Positions 46,555 to 55,581 of a stretch of 64,000 bases of DNA are shown here, piece by piece. Each line of letters starts with the position of its first letter. Position 1 is the first letter of the stretch. Source of the DNA: Pseudomonadota bacterium (GTDB lineage: Bacteria; Pseudomonadota; Gammaproteobacteria; Burkholderiales; UBA9220); the NCBI GenBank assembly GCA_021845865.1, contig JAJZVC010000004.1, positions 1 to 64,000 of the forward strand. Direction: 5' to 3'. The notes under the pieces are model-generated. The model worked only from the letters and a program-made list of their open reading frames with translations, had not been told where the DNA came from and did not search any database. A program made the translations under genes and the position numbers.

Positions 46555-47016
46555 TCAGCCGATGGCGATGGCGTAGGCGATGAGCTTGCTGAGGGCGATC
46601 ACGGAACACGCCACCACCAGGTGCTTGGAAACTTCCGAGCGCGCGCTCACGCCCCGCTCCCGGGCCAGCAGGCAGGTGAGTACCGTCAGCAGGAACAGCC
46701 CCCAGGCGATGGCGATGAAAACGGCGGCCCGGAGCGGAAAAACCGCCACGATGAGCGCGAAGCTGAGCCCGCCCAGCAGGCGGGAGGCGAAATTCCACAC
46801 GGTGCCGACGAAGGCCTCGTGCTTCTCCAGGTGCTCGGACTCCTGGTAGATGTGGATGCTGAGGGAATCCGTCAGGTTGTCGGCCAGGGCCGCGATGAGC
46901 AGGGCGCTGATGATGACGGACTTGGCCGCGCCGCTGGCGCCGAGGCCCGTGATGAGGGCCATTCCCGTCACGATCGCCGCCGTGCTGCCGAAGCTGATTC
47001 GACTGATTTTGAACAT
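46555..47016 (-). CDS. VIT/CCC1-like membrane protein
   Basis: 153 residues, about four to five membrane helices. FGSTAAIVTGMALITGLG and AALADNLTDSLSIHIYQESE match the transport core of the VIT (iron/manganese) family. It is shorter than yeast or plant members and lacks the cytoplasmic metal-binding domain. Substrate not determined. It lies 70 bp upstream of dipZ on the same strand. Confidence 0.75.
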   Translation of the reverse strand: MFKISRISFGSTAAIVTGMALITGLGASGAAKSVIISALLIAALADNLTDSLSIHIYQESEHLEKHEAFVGTVWNFASRLLGGLSFALIVAVFPLRAAVFIAIAWGLFLLTVLTCLLARERGVSARSEVSKHLVVACSVIALSKLIAYAIAIG

Positions 47017-47142
47017 GTCCGCCGCCTGAAATGATTAGAGCATCGCGCCGTTTGGCGTTTGGACGTTAGACGCGCCTCCCCGCCAAAAATTCATAGCACC
47101 AAGAGCCTATTTCAGTAGGCCCTAAGGCGTCGAATGCGCCTC

Positions 47143-48009
47143 TCAGCCCCGGTAGGAGCGGATTTCCTCCAGCTCGGCCAGGGCGTCCTCGGTGATGTCC
47201 GCCAAGTCTTCCCCGTTGAGCCCCAGGTAGTCCAGGGCCTTCTGTCCGCCGGCGCGCCACTCGGCGTCGTCGGGCATGCCGAGGAAGGAGGCGACGATAT
47301 GCTCGGCGATCAGGGTGATGGCCACCAGGGCGCGTACCTGGGGTTCCACGTGGCCGGTGGAAAAAATGCCGAGGTCGTGGTGCAGCAGAATCGCCTCGCT
47401 GATGTGGGACGGCAGGAACCAGTTGCGCGCCAGGATGTTGCCCACCACCGCATGGTTGGTGGCATAGCTCTCGTCCTCCACGGCGATGACCAGCTCGGCG
47501 GCGTTGTTGGCGGCGGCGAGCTTGTCCTTGTAGTCGGGGAACTTCTGCATCAGGATGGGGATGCCGCAGTCGTGGAACAGGCCGTGGGTGTAGGCGTCCT
47601 CCCGGGACACGCCGTGAAGCCGGACCGCCATGTGGGAGGCCACCACGGCGGTGAAGTTGGAGCGGTCCCAGAAGCGCTCCATGGAGATGCCGTCGCCGCC
47701 CAGGGTCTTGCGCAGGGCCAGGCCGGTGACGATTTGGGCGATGTTCTTCAGCCCCAGCACGGACACCGCCTGCTGCACCGACGCGACCTTGTTGCGCAGG
47801 GCGAAGAAGGGGGAATTGGCCGTCTTCAGCATCGACGCCGCCAGGCTCACGTCGCCGCTGATCAGCTTCACCAGCTTGGGAAACTCCACTTCCGGCTTGC
47901 GCACCTCCTCCATCAGCGCCACCACCACCCCCGGGCAAGGGGGAACCTGGATGCTCTTGAGGATGTTCTCGGCGGCTTGGGTATCGATTTCCGTTTTGCT
48001 GTTGTCCAT
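47143..48009 (-). CDS. HDOD-domain signalling protein
   Basis: 288 residues. The HDOD fold is seen in PPCPGVVVALMEEVRKPEVEF, SLAASMLKTANSPFF and ASVQQAVSVLGLKNI. These domains lack HD phosphohydrolase residues and serve as regulatory scaffolds in bacterial signalling. Divergent from the NYN-LOTUS gene. Confidence 0.88.
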   Translation of the reverse strand: MDNSKTEIDTQAAENILKSIQVPPCPGVVVALMEEVRKPEVEFPKLVKLISGDVSLAASMLKTANSPFFALRNKVASVQQAVSVLGLKNIAQIVTGLALRKTLGGDGISMERFWDRSNFTAVVASHMAVRLHGVSREDAYTHGLFHDCGIPILMQKFPDYKDKLAAANNAAELVIAVEDESYATNHAVVGNILARNWFLPSHISEAILLHHDLGIFSTGHVEPQVRALVAITLIAEHIVASFLGMPDDAEWRAGGQKALDYLGLNGEDLADITEDALAELEEIRSYRG

Positions 48010-48182
48010 GGGCCTGTCGCGGTGAAGAGTTGAACGGGGTTTATCAGTTCTATCACTGTTATCATTATTTCCGTTTGCAGTTTAGGCCATTTGCATAGCC
48101 TTGCGCTAGTGGCGGCCGCCGATTCCGTATTTCCCCTCCCGGCGGTGCTATCATCACAGCGACGCCATTACTGGAAGCCCCC

Positions 48183-49019
48183 ATGACCGCCCACTCCGCC
48201 GAAAAAATCCGCAACATGGCCCTGTTCTGCGATTTCGAGAACGTGGCCCTCGGCGTGCGCGACGCCAAGTACGCCAAGTTCGACATCAGCAAGGTGCTGG
48301 AGCGCCTGCTGCTCAAGGGCAGCATCGTGGTGAAGAAAGCCTATTGCGACTGGGAGCGCTACAAGGAGTTCAAGGCCGCCATGCACGAAGCCTCCTTCGA
48401 ACTGATCGAAATTCCCCACGTGCGCCAGTCGGGCAAGAACTCCGCCGACATCCGCATGGTGGTGGACGCCCTGGACCTGTGCTACACCAAGTCCCACGTG
48501 GACACGTTCGTCATCATCAGCGGCGACTCGGATTTCTCCCCCCTGGTGAGCAAGCTGCGGGAGAACAACAAGACGGTGATCGGCATCGGCGTCAAGAACT
48601 CCACCTCCGATCTGCTCATTGCCAACTGCGACGAGTTCATCTACTACGACGACCTGGTGCGGGAAACCGCGGAAAAGGCGAAGAAGCGCACCCGCAAGAA
48701 ACCCGCCGCCAAAAGCGCCACGGAGCCCACTCCCAAGGCCGCCCCGGCGGAGGAAAAAGACAAGACCCAGGAAGCCCTGGAGCTGGTGTTGGAAACGGTG
48801 GAAGCCCTGTTCGCCGAACGGGGCGAGGAGGAGAAAATCTGGGGCTCCATGGTGAAGCAGGCCCTGAAGCGCCGCAAGCCGGGATTCAACGAGAGCTACT
48901 ACGGCTTCCGCTCCTTCGGCAAGCTCCTCGACGAAGCCGCCGCCCGCAAGCTCCTGGAACTGGAGCACGACGACAAGTCCGGCGGCGTCATCATCCGCAA
49001 CTTCAATCCCGAATACTAA
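48183..49019 (+). CDS. NYN-domain protein with C-terminal LOTUS-like domain
   Basis: 278 residues. The N-terminal NYN (LabA/DUF88) PIN-like nuclease fold shows acidic residues in FCDFENV, SADIRMVVDAL and ISGDSDFSPL. After a Lys/Pro/Ala-rich linker (about 165-190) comes an OST-HTH/LOTUS-like region (ALELVLETVEALFAERGEE onward). RNA cleavage or RNA binding is expected, with an unknown target. Its stop overlaps a convergent gene by 4 bp. Confidence 0.88.
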   Translation: MTAHSAEKIRNMALFCDFENVALGVRDAKYAKFDISKVLERLLLKGSIVVKKAYCDWERYKEFKAAMHEASFELIEIPHVRQSGKNSADIRMVVDALDLCYTKSHVDTFVIISGDSDFSPLVSKLRENNKTVIGIGVKNSTSDLLIANCDEFIYYDDLVRETAEKAKKRTRKKPAAKSATEPTPKAAPAEEKDKTQEALELVLETVEALFAERGEEEKIWGSMVKQALKRRKPGFNESYYGFRSFGKLLDEAAARKLLELEHDDKSGGVIIRNFNPEY

Positions 49020-49753
49020 GCTTCCTCGTTCTCCCGCAGCAGGTGGGTCCAGAGGGGGTTGAGGTCGGCATTCGCCGCTTCCAGCAGGGCCATCACCCTG
49101 GCCTTTTGCGCTTCGCCCATGGGTTCCTCCCCCAGGCTGTCCACCGCCCGCAACAGGGACTGGATGGAAACGAACTCCAGGTGCCGCGGCCAATCAGGCA
49201 CGGCCCAGGTATCGTTGATCGCCAAGCGTAGCGGCAGACGAGGGAGAACCTTGTCCCGCAGCAGGCTGACGGCCTCGTCGCCGGCGGCGGAATCCCAGGT
49301 CCAGAGCTTCTTCTCCGGGCTCCAGTGCTCCAGCTTGGCGCAGCTGATGGACGCCCAGCCCGCCCACGACACGCCGTGGAAACTCAGCCCCTCGCCGGAG
49401 ACCTCCACCCGCCGCAGCAAGGGGGTCCGGTCCTCCGCCACGTAGACATCGACCCACCTCCGCCCCGGCTTGGCGCCTGCGTCGGGGAGAGAAACCGCGC
49501 CCAGATAGGTGAGGACGGTCCGTTTCCGGCTGCGGAGAATGGACGACGTTTCCTTCTGGGCGATCATCACCAGGGCCTTCAGCAGGCGGGGGTGCAGGCG
49601 GGTCACGATCTGGCGGAACGCCTCGGCCCCTTCCTCGCTGTCGCCGCCCTTCAGCCAGCGGTCGGCCAGTTCGGCGAGAACTTCCAGCTCGCTCGCCAGG
49701 TCGCTGACGGTGATGGGGGGGGTTTCCTTGCGGATGACTTCGATTTCATTCAT
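49016..49753 (-). CDS. Conserved hypothetical protein, 245 aa
   Basis: 245 residues, soluble, no recognised domain. The N-terminal half is helical, with a GDSEEGAEAFRQIVTRLHPR segment, and the C-terminal half ends in helices rich in Leu and Glu. It starts at ATG 49753; the open frame upstream to 49981 is out of frame with the GIY-YIG gene and is not supported. Confidence 0.6.
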   Translation of the reverse strand: MNEIEVIRKETPPITVSDLASELEVLAELADRWLKGGDSEEGAEAFRQIVTRLHPRLLKALVMIAQKETSSILRSRKRTVLTYLGAVSLPDAGAKPGRRWVDVYVAEDRTPLLRRVEVSGEGLSFHGVSWAGWASISCAKLEHWSPEKKLWTWDSAAGDEAVSLLRDKVLPRLPLRLAINDTWAVPDWPRHLEFVSIQSLLRAVDSLGEEPMGEAQKARVMALLEAANADLNPLWTHLLRENEEA

Positions 49754-49811
49754 GGACGGGCTTCGGCGGCAAGCGTGAACACTGTTAACCCTAGCCAATG
49801 CGGCGAATAAT

Positions 49812-50072
49812 TCAACCGTCCGCCGCCCAGGTCTCGGCGATTTTCCGCTTCTCCTCCGCCGGCAGCCGCTTGATGGCCTGCTCCGCCTTCGCCGCCAGGC
49901 TGCGGTTGAGATACCGCCGCTGGGCGAGCAGGCGCAGGGGGGGATTGGCACGGGTGTATTTGGCGCCCCGTCCCTCCGCATGGGCGCGGTAGCGGGCCGC
50001 CACGTCGGTGGTGATGCCGGTGTAGACGGCGCCGTTGCGGCATTCGATCAGGTACAGCCACCAGGCGGGCAT
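49812..50072 (-). CDS. GIY-YIG nuclease-like protein (UPF0213/YhbQ type)
   Basis: 86 residues. WLYLIECRNGAVYTGITTD is the GIY-YIG element, with ARYRAHAEGRGAKYTR following. ATG 50072 has GGAG 6 nt upstream, better than the ATG at 50099. Small stand-alone members have weak or unknown nuclease activity. Confidence 0.88.
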   Translation of the reverse strand: MPAWWLYLIECRNGAVYTGITTDVAARYRAHAEGRGAKYTRANPPLRLLAQRRYLNRSLAAKAEQAIKRLPAEEKRKIAETWAADG

Positions 50073-50112
50073 GGATGCTCCAGGAACGCGATGGGCCATG
50101 GTAACACCAAAA

Positions 50113-50142
50113 CAGAAAGGGCAGCCGAGGCTGCCCTTTCTG
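50113..50142 (-). terminator. Rho-independent terminator after efp
   Basis: A perfect 13-bp stem (CAGAAAGGGCAGC with its complement) and 4-nt loop, then TTTT on the minus strand. It lies 18 bp past the efp stop and closes the mla-earP-efp operon. Confidence 0.88.
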
Positions 50143-50159
50143 ACCGGATAGCGCGACGT

Positions 50160-50717
50160 TCAGGCGCGGCGCTTGAATTCGCCGGTGCGGGTGTCGATCT
50201 CGATCTTGTCGCCGATTTCCACGAAGGCGGCCACGGGCAGCTCGAAGCCCGTGCCTTTCAGGCGGGCGGGCTTCATCACCTTGCCGGAGGTGTCGCCGCG
50301 CACGGCGGGCTCGGTGTACTCCACTTCGCGCACCAGGGTGGTGGGCAGTTCCAGGGAGATGGCCTTGCCCTGGTAGAACACCACTTCGCAGGGCATGCCG
50401 TCTTCCAGGTAGTTGAGGGCGTCGCCCATGTTGTCCTTCTCCACTTCATACTGGTTGTACTCGGTGTCCATGAACACGTACATGGGGTCGGCGAAGTAGG
50501 AGTAGGTGCACTCCTTGCGCTCCAGGACCACCACGTCGAACTTCTCGTCGGCCTTGTACACCGACTCGGTCACGGAACCGGTGAGGAGGTTCTTCATCTT
50601 CATCTTCATCACGGCGGCGTTGCGGCCGGATTTGTTGTACTCGGCCTTTTGCACCACCATGGGGTCGTTGCCCACCATGATGACGTTGCCGGCGCGGATT
50701 TCCTGAGCTTGCTTCAT
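50160..50717 (-). CDS. efp: Translation elongation factor P, arginine type
   Basis: 185 residues, three beta-barrel domains. The loop residue to be modified is Arg32 in NKSGRNAAV, not Lys, so the active form needs rhamnosylation by EarP. EF-P relieves ribosome stalling at polyproline. earP lies directly upstream. Confidence 0.97.
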   Translation of the reverse strand: MKQAQEIRAGNVIMVGNDPMVVQKAEYNKSGRNAAVMKMKMKNLLTGSVTESVYKADEKFDVVVLERKECTYSYFADPMYVFMDTEYNQYEVEKDNMGDALNYLEDGMPCEVVFYQGKAISLELPTTLVREVEYTEPAVRGDTSGKVMKPARLKGTGFELPVAAFVEIGDKIEIDTRTGEFKRRA

Positions 50718-50761
50718 AAAATTCGTCCTGGAGTATTGGGAATGAGCGGATGCAAAGCCCG

Positions 50762-51904
50762 CTATTTTACCTTATTTTTCAGAAAATTCACCAGGTTCGA
50801 CAGCAAATCCCCGTGGGAGCGCAGGGTTTCCGCCCAGCGGACGGCATGGCGCCCCAGTTCGGCATGGCGCGCCCAGAAGGCATTCCAGGCCGCCCCTGCG
50901 TTCCCCCCCCCGTTCCAGGCCGATTCCAGGGTTTGCAGGGCCTCCTTGGCCTGGGGCGGCAAGCCCGCCCCGTAGCGGCCGAGAAAGGCTTCCAGCTTGA
51001 TCAGATGTGCCTCCTCCTGCTGGGGGTAGATACGCCACACCAGCGGCTTGGCGGCCCACTGGGCGCGAACGAAGGAATCCTCGCCGCGGACGAAGTTGCA
51101 GTCGCAGGCCCACAGCAGCCGATCGTATTTCTCCTGGGCGACGAAGGGCAATACCCGCGCCTCCAGCTTGCCGCGACGGAAAACGCTCCCCGCCGCGGCG
51201 CCGGCAGCGCCGAAAAAATCCGCCAGGGGGGCCGCCGACCGCCCTTCGGGCACCAGGGCCACTACCGGACGCCCGCCCTCGGCCCAGGCCGTCAGCAGCC
51301 CCGCCACATCCTCGTCGCCGTAGCCAAAGAGGGAAATCCGCAGCTCGTCCCCCTGGGGCCCGAGGCCCAGTTCGCGCCAGAACGCTTCCCGGGCCGCCGG
51401 GTCGGCGAGGAAGGCGCGGCGCTCTTCCTCCAGCCCCCTTTCCCGCAGCAGGCCGCCGGTGGCCGGAGAGAATCCGGGAAAGAAAAAATACTTCGTCAAG
51501 GGAAGGCGCGGATGAGGCGAGGCAAGGCCATGGCAATCCTCCACCCACTCCTCGGCGCTGAGGTACTCCAGGTTCACCCACAGGGGCTTGGATTCCCGAG
51601 CCGCCATGCCGGCCACGTAGCGCTCCGGCAGGTGGCAGGCGAAGGCCTCCACCACCACGTCGGCCGGCTCCACCACGGGAAAATCCGCCGCCCAGTGGCG
51701 CACTTCCACTCCTTCCGCCAGCTGCCGCTCCCTGGCCGGGTCGAGGCCGTGGCAAAGGCGCTGGAAGCTGGCCAGGTCGTCCACCCACAGGCGCACCCGG
51801 TAGCCGTGCTCGCCCGCCAGCTGCCTGGCCAGGCGCCAGCAGACGCCGATATCGCCGTAGTTGTCGACGACGGCGCAAAAGATGTCCCAGCGCCAGCCCA
51901 GCAC
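50762..51904 (-). CDS. earP: EF-P arginine rhamnosyltransferase EarP
   Basis: 380 residues, GT-B glycosyltransferase. The N-terminal [18 protein letters not shown] carries the conserved aspartates (Asp14 and Asp18) known to be needed in EarP. It transfers rhamnose from dTDP-rhamnose to EF-P Arg32. The start is GTG 51904, sharing a base with the TAG stop of the lipoprotein gene, so it is coupled to the Mla-type operon. Confidence 0.95.
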   Translation of the reverse strand: MLGWRWDIFCAVVDNYGDIGVCWRLARQLAGEHGYRVRLWVDDLASFQRLCHGLDPARERQLAEGVEVRHWAADFPVVEPADVVVEAFACHLPERYVAGMAARESKPLWVNLEYLSAEEWVEDCHGLASPHPRLPLTKYFFFPGFSPATGGLLRERGLEEERRAFLADPAAREAFWRELGLGPQGDELRISLFGYGDEDVAGLLTAWAEGGRPVVALVPEGRSAAPLADFFGAAGAAAGSVFRRGKLEARVLPFVAQEKYDRLLWACDCNFVRGEDSFVRAQWAAKPLVWRIYPQQEEAHLIKLEAFLGRYGAGLPPQAKEALQTLESAWNGGGNAGAAWNAFWARHAELGRHAVRWAETLRSHGDLLSNLVNFLKNKVK

Positions 51905-52521
51905 TAGTTGCCGCCCGCCTTCAAGCCAGCCTGGCGCAACCGCGCCTCCAGCTCGGCCAGCACGCCGGAAAAGGCCGTGTTCATGGCCCGCGCCACGGCC
52001 TGGGGAGAGCGGTCCGTCAATGCCACCCGCCGGCTCAAATCGGCATTGAAGACGATATCGCCGCTGCCGCCCTTGTCGGTGAGATAGAACTGCACCGTCA
52101 CCACCGCCGCGGGCTTTTCGCCGCCGCGGAAATCCGCGTAGAGCTCGCTGACGTGCCCTTCCAGGAGGTAATCCGCATCGCCGCCGACGCCCTTCGCCAG
52201 GACGTTGCGGAACAGGCCCGACTGCCGCAGCCAGCGGGTGGCGCCGTCGGCGGCCATGGCGCGCGGAGAGACAAAGAACTCGTTATAGAAATCGGCTTCG
52301 TAGCGGGTGTCGTCCAGCCGGTACACCAGTCCCTTGCCTTCGAAAGGCGGCGCCACGCTGAAGTTGCCGACCCGCAGGGTGGCGTCCGTGGCTTGTGCCG
52401 GCGCCCCGCCGCGCTCTCCCTGCAGCAGATAGGTCTGCCTCGCCAGGGGCGGGCGGTTCACGCTGCAGGCCGAGGCGAAAACCGCCGCCAGCAGGGCCAG
52501 GAAAACAATCCGTTTCGTCAT
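51904..52521 (-). CDS. ABC-transport auxiliary lipoprotein
   Basis: 205 residues. A lipobox (FASAC) is followed by YLLQGE and the beta-rich domain of the ABC_trans_aux/PqiC-like family. Such lipoproteins sit in the outer membrane and pair with MCE transporters. It overlaps the mlaD-like start by 4 bp. Confidence 0.88.
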   Translation of the reverse strand: MTKRIVFLALLAAVFASACSVNRPPLARQTYLLQGERGGAPAQATDATLRVGNFSVAPPFEGKGLVYRLDDTRYEADFYNEFFVSPRAMAADGATRWLRQSGLFRNVLAKGVGGDADYLLEGHVSELYADFRGGEKPAAVVTVQFYLTDKGGSGDIVFNADLSRRVALTDRSPQAVARAMNTAFSGVLAELEARLRQAGLKAGGN

Positions 52522-53504
52522 CGAGTCACCTCGCTGTGGGGCGGCGGTTCGCCGAAAAGGACGCCGGCCGGATAGCGCTTGGCCGTATCCGTCAGGTCCC
52601 TTAGGTTTTCGCTGGTCTGGCGCAGGTTCTCCAGGGTGGCGCTGATATCCTGCTCGCGTCCGGCAAAGGCCTTCTCGGCGCGGATCAGGGTATGCTGAAG
52701 GGCATCAAGCGACTGCTGGAACTGGGGGTCCTCGGCCAACTGGCGCAGGCGCTTGGCCGTCGCGCCCAGGTTCTGCGGCATGGAAGCCACGTCGGGGTCC
52801 GCCGCGATGCGGTTGAGGGTGGCGGTGAGGGTGCGCAATTGGGACAGGGTGGCGGCCATGTCGGTGCCGATCTTGTCCAGGGGAACCTTCTCCAGTTTCG
52901 TGTCCAGATTGTCCACCAGCTTGTTCAGGTTCGCCATCAGGCGATCCAGGTCCATCCGGTTCAGCTTGCGCATGAAGCTTTCCGCAATGTTGACCAACTG
53001 GGTCACGGTGCCTTGGGAGGAAGGCACGTAAACATTCTCCGGCGTCCAGTCGATGGGCAGGACGGCGTTGGTCTTGGGGTCCACGTAATCCAGTTCCAGA
53101 TAACTGGTGCCGGTGAGCCCCTGGGCCGCCAGGCGCACCCGCAATCCCTGCTGGATGTAATGCCGCAGGGCGCCTTCGTCGGTCTCGGTTCCCGCCAGGC
53201 CCAACTGCCCCCGCGACAGCCGGGCCTCCACCATCACATACTGGCGCCGCTGGGAAATGGGTTTATCCAGCTCGTAGCGATTGTAGGTGAAGCCGATGTG
53301 GCTCACCTCGCCGATCACCACCCCCCGCAGCTTGACCTTGGAACCGACGCTGAGGCCCTGGACCGATTCGTTGAAATAGGTTTCCAAGGTCACGTCGTCG
53401 CGGAACAGGGACCCGGCTCCCAGCATCAGCACCACGGCCACCAGCAGCGCGAGCGCGGAAAGGATGAAAAGGCCCAGTTTGAAGTAGCCTGTTTTCTGCG
53501 TCAT
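52518..53504 (-). CDS. MCE-domain protein (MlaD-like)
   Basis: 328 residues. An N-terminal membrane anchor (LGLFILSALALLVAVVLML) and an MCE domain (about 38-125, with VQGLSVGSKVKLRGVVIGEV) are followed by a long helical/coiled-coil C-terminus. E. coli MlaD is about 180 residues, so the extra helical part may extend the lipid tunnel. It binds lipid in the periplasm for the ABC pair next to it. Confidence 0.92.
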   Translation of the reverse strand: MTQKTGYFKLGLFILSALALLVAVVLMLGAGSLFRDDVTLETYFNESVQGLSVGSKVKLRGVVIGEVSHIGFTYNRYELDKPISQRRQYVMVEARLSRGQLGLAGTETDEGALRHYIQQGLRVRLAAQGLTGTSYLELDYVDPKTNAVLPIDWTPENVYVPSSQGTVTQLVNIAESFMRKLNRMDLDRLMANLNKLVDNLDTKLEKVPLDKIGTDMAATLSQLRTLTATLNRIAADPDVASMPQNLGATAKRLRQLAEDPQFQQSLDALQHTLIRAEKAFAGREQDISATLENLRQTSENLRDLTDTAKRYPAGVLFGEPPPHSEVTR

Positions 53505-54265
53505 GATGAAACCGCCTCACGGTTGAAAAAGCGGCGCACCCAGGGGTTGTCGCTGTGGTCCCGCAGCATTTCCGGCCTGCCCTCGGCGATGATGCCCCGG
53601 GCCGTCTTGTCGAGCATGATAACCCGATCGGCGATGGCGTAGATGCTCGGCAATTCGTGGGTGACCACGACGAAGGTGATGCCCAGGTTGCGCGCCAGGC
53701 TCAGGATCAGCTGGTCCAGCTCCGCCGACGTGATCGGGTCCAGGCCGGCGGAGGGCTCGTCGAGGAACAGGATCGCCGGGTCCAGCACCATGGCGCGGGC
53801 GATGGCCGCCCGCTTCTGCATCCCGCCGCTGAGTTCCGCCGGCATGTGGCGGCCAAACCCCTCCAGCCCCACCAGGGCGAGCTTGGTGCGCGCCACCAGC
53901 TCCCTGGCCTCCGGGGGAAGATCGGTGTACGACTCCAGGGGCAGGGTCACGTTCTCCAGCAGGGTCATGGAACCGAACAGGGCGCCGGATTGGTACATGA
54001 CGCCGAACTTGCGCAGGAGCGCCAAGCGCTGGACCCCTTGCGCGGTGACGATGTCTTCGCCGTCGATGAGGATGGTTCCCGCCGCGGGCGGGTAGAGGCC
54101 GATCAGGTGCTTCAGCAGGGTGCTCTTGCCGCAGCCCGAGCCCCCCAGGATGACGAACACCTCGCCGCGCCGCACCTGGAAGGAGACGTCCTGCAACAGC
54201 AAGCCGTCGTCGAAGCCGGCGCTGAGGCCCTCCACGCGGATGATGGCGTCGCCCTGCGGGTCCAT
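53501..54265 (-). CDS. Mla-type ABC transporter ATPase
   Basis: 254 residues. Walker A GGSGCGKSTLL, signature LSGGMQKRAAIARAM, Walker B ILFLDEPSAGLDP and the switch His in VVVTHEL are all intact. It powers the MCE lipid transporter. Confidence 0.94.
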   Translation of the reverse strand: MDPQGDAIIRVEGLSAGFDDGLLLQDVSFQVRRGEVFVILGGSGCGKSTLLKHLIGLYPPAAGTILIDGEDIVTAQGVQRLALLRKFGVMYQSGALFGSMTLLENVTLPLESYTDLPPEARELVARTKLALVGLEGFGRHMPAELSGGMQKRAAIARAMVLDPAILFLDEPSAGLDPITSAELDQLILSLARNLGITFVVVTHELPSIYAIADRVIMLDKTARGIIAEGRPEMLRDHSDNPWVRRFFNREAVSS

Positions 54266-54269
54266 GGCG

Positions 54270-55391
54270 TCAGAAGTCCAGGTAGTAGAACATCACCGCG
54301 AACACGCCGTCGGTGATGACGATCAGGACGATGGCGCTGACCACGGCCCGGGTGGTGGAAACCCCCACCGCCGCCGCCCCGGTGCGGGTTTGCAGGCCCC
54401 GCAGGCAGCCGATGCCGGCCACCAGGACGCCAAACACGCAGGCCTTGATCAGGCCGCCGGTCAGGTCCTCCCAGTCCGCCGCGGTGGTGAGCTGGCGGTA
54501 ATAGGTCACCCAGGGGATGTCGAAGCTCCGCATCACCAGGCCGCCCCCCACCAGGCCGATGACGTTGGCGAACACCGTCAGCAGCGGCGCCACCACCAGC
54601 CCGGCGAGCACCCGGGTCACCACCAGGAAACGCACCGGGTCGAGGCCCATGGTGACGAGGGCGTCGATCTCCTCGTTCACCTTCATGGTGCCGATCTCCG
54701 CCGCGAAGGCCGCCGCGGACCGGCCGGCGAGGAGGATGGCGGTCATCAGCGGCCCCAGTTCCCGCAGCAGGGACAGCCCGACCAGGTTGGCGACGAAGAT
54801 TTCCGCGCCGAACTGGCGCATCGCCACCGCCGACTGGAAGGCGAGAATCACCCCCATGAGGAAGGCGATCAGGGCGACGATGGGCAGGGCGTTGGCCCCG
54901 GCCTCCTGCGCCACGGCCAGGGCATCCTTCCAGCGGACGCGGCGGGGATGGCGCAAGGCGGCCCCAATGGCGGCCGCGCCTTCGCCGACGAAGGCCACCT
55001 GCTCCCACAGGTCCCGCCCCAGATCGGCGGCCATCCTGCCCACCCGTTCCACCGTTGAGGGCCGCGCTGCCTCCTGGCGCGCGCTGGCGGCGAAAGCGGC
55101 GGGGTCGAAGGGCTCCAGCAGATGGCGGTAAGGCTCGGCGAGATTGCGCACGGACACGGCCGCGCCGGCGGGGCGGGGCTGGCGCAGCAAATCCAGCAGC
55201 AGGGCCACCCCGGCCCCGTCGCAATAGTCCACCTCGCCGGCGTCCACCGTGATCGGCTGGGTGGCGTTGCGGACCAGCGCCTGCCGCGCCTCCGCCCAGA
55301 CGGCGGCGATGGAGTAGGCGTCCAGGCGCCCGCCCAGGGACAGCACCGTCCCGCCTTCCTCCCGTCGTTCGGTCAGGCGCGCCGGCGTCAT
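54270..55391 (-). CDS. MlaE-type permease with fused N-terminal STAS domain
   Basis: 373 residues. Residues 1-95 are a STAS domain (ITVDAGEVDYCDGAGVALLLDLL), the MlaB-like part. Residues about 150-373 are an MlaE permease (FQSAVAMRQFGAEIFVANLVG, EIGTMKVNEEIDALVTMG). The fusion replaces the separate MlaB protein of E. coli. First gene of the operon. Confidence 0.92.
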   Translation of the reverse strand: MTPARLTERREEGGTVLSLGGRLDAYSIAAVWAEARQALVRNATQPITVDAGEVDYCDGAGVALLLDLLRQPRPAGAAVSVRNLAEPYRHLLEPFDPAAFAASARQEAARPSTVERVGRMAADLGRDLWEQVAFVGEGAAAIGAALRHPRRVRWKDALAVAQEAGANALPIVALIAFLMGVILAFQSAVAMRQFGAEIFVANLVGLSLLRELGPLMTAILLAGRSAAAFAAEIGTMKVNEEIDALVTMGLDPVRFLVVTRVLAGLVVAPLLTVFANVIGLVGGGLVMRSFDIPWVTYYRQLTTAADWEDLTGGLIKACVFGVLVAGIGCLRGLQTRTGAAAVGVSTTRAVVSAIVLIVITDGVFAVMFYYLDF

Positions 55392-55581
55392 GGCCTGCGC
55401 CCTGAAGAAATGGGCCGGCCGCCCGCGATGCAGGCCACCCCAGTGGCAGAAGCCGTCATCCGCTACCTCTTGCGTATGCGTATGCCTTAAGGTTACACCA
55501 AAGCCGAAACCCTGGCGCGGCGGGCAGCGCCCTCAACGGGCGGGAACGGGTGCCGGGGAAGGGCTATCGGCCTGGGCCGGT

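Noticed and set aside
51007..51561. Open frames on the plus strand opposite earP
   Set aside because: Arg/Pro-rich shadow frames of a high-GC gene; EarP motifs on the minus strand are clear.
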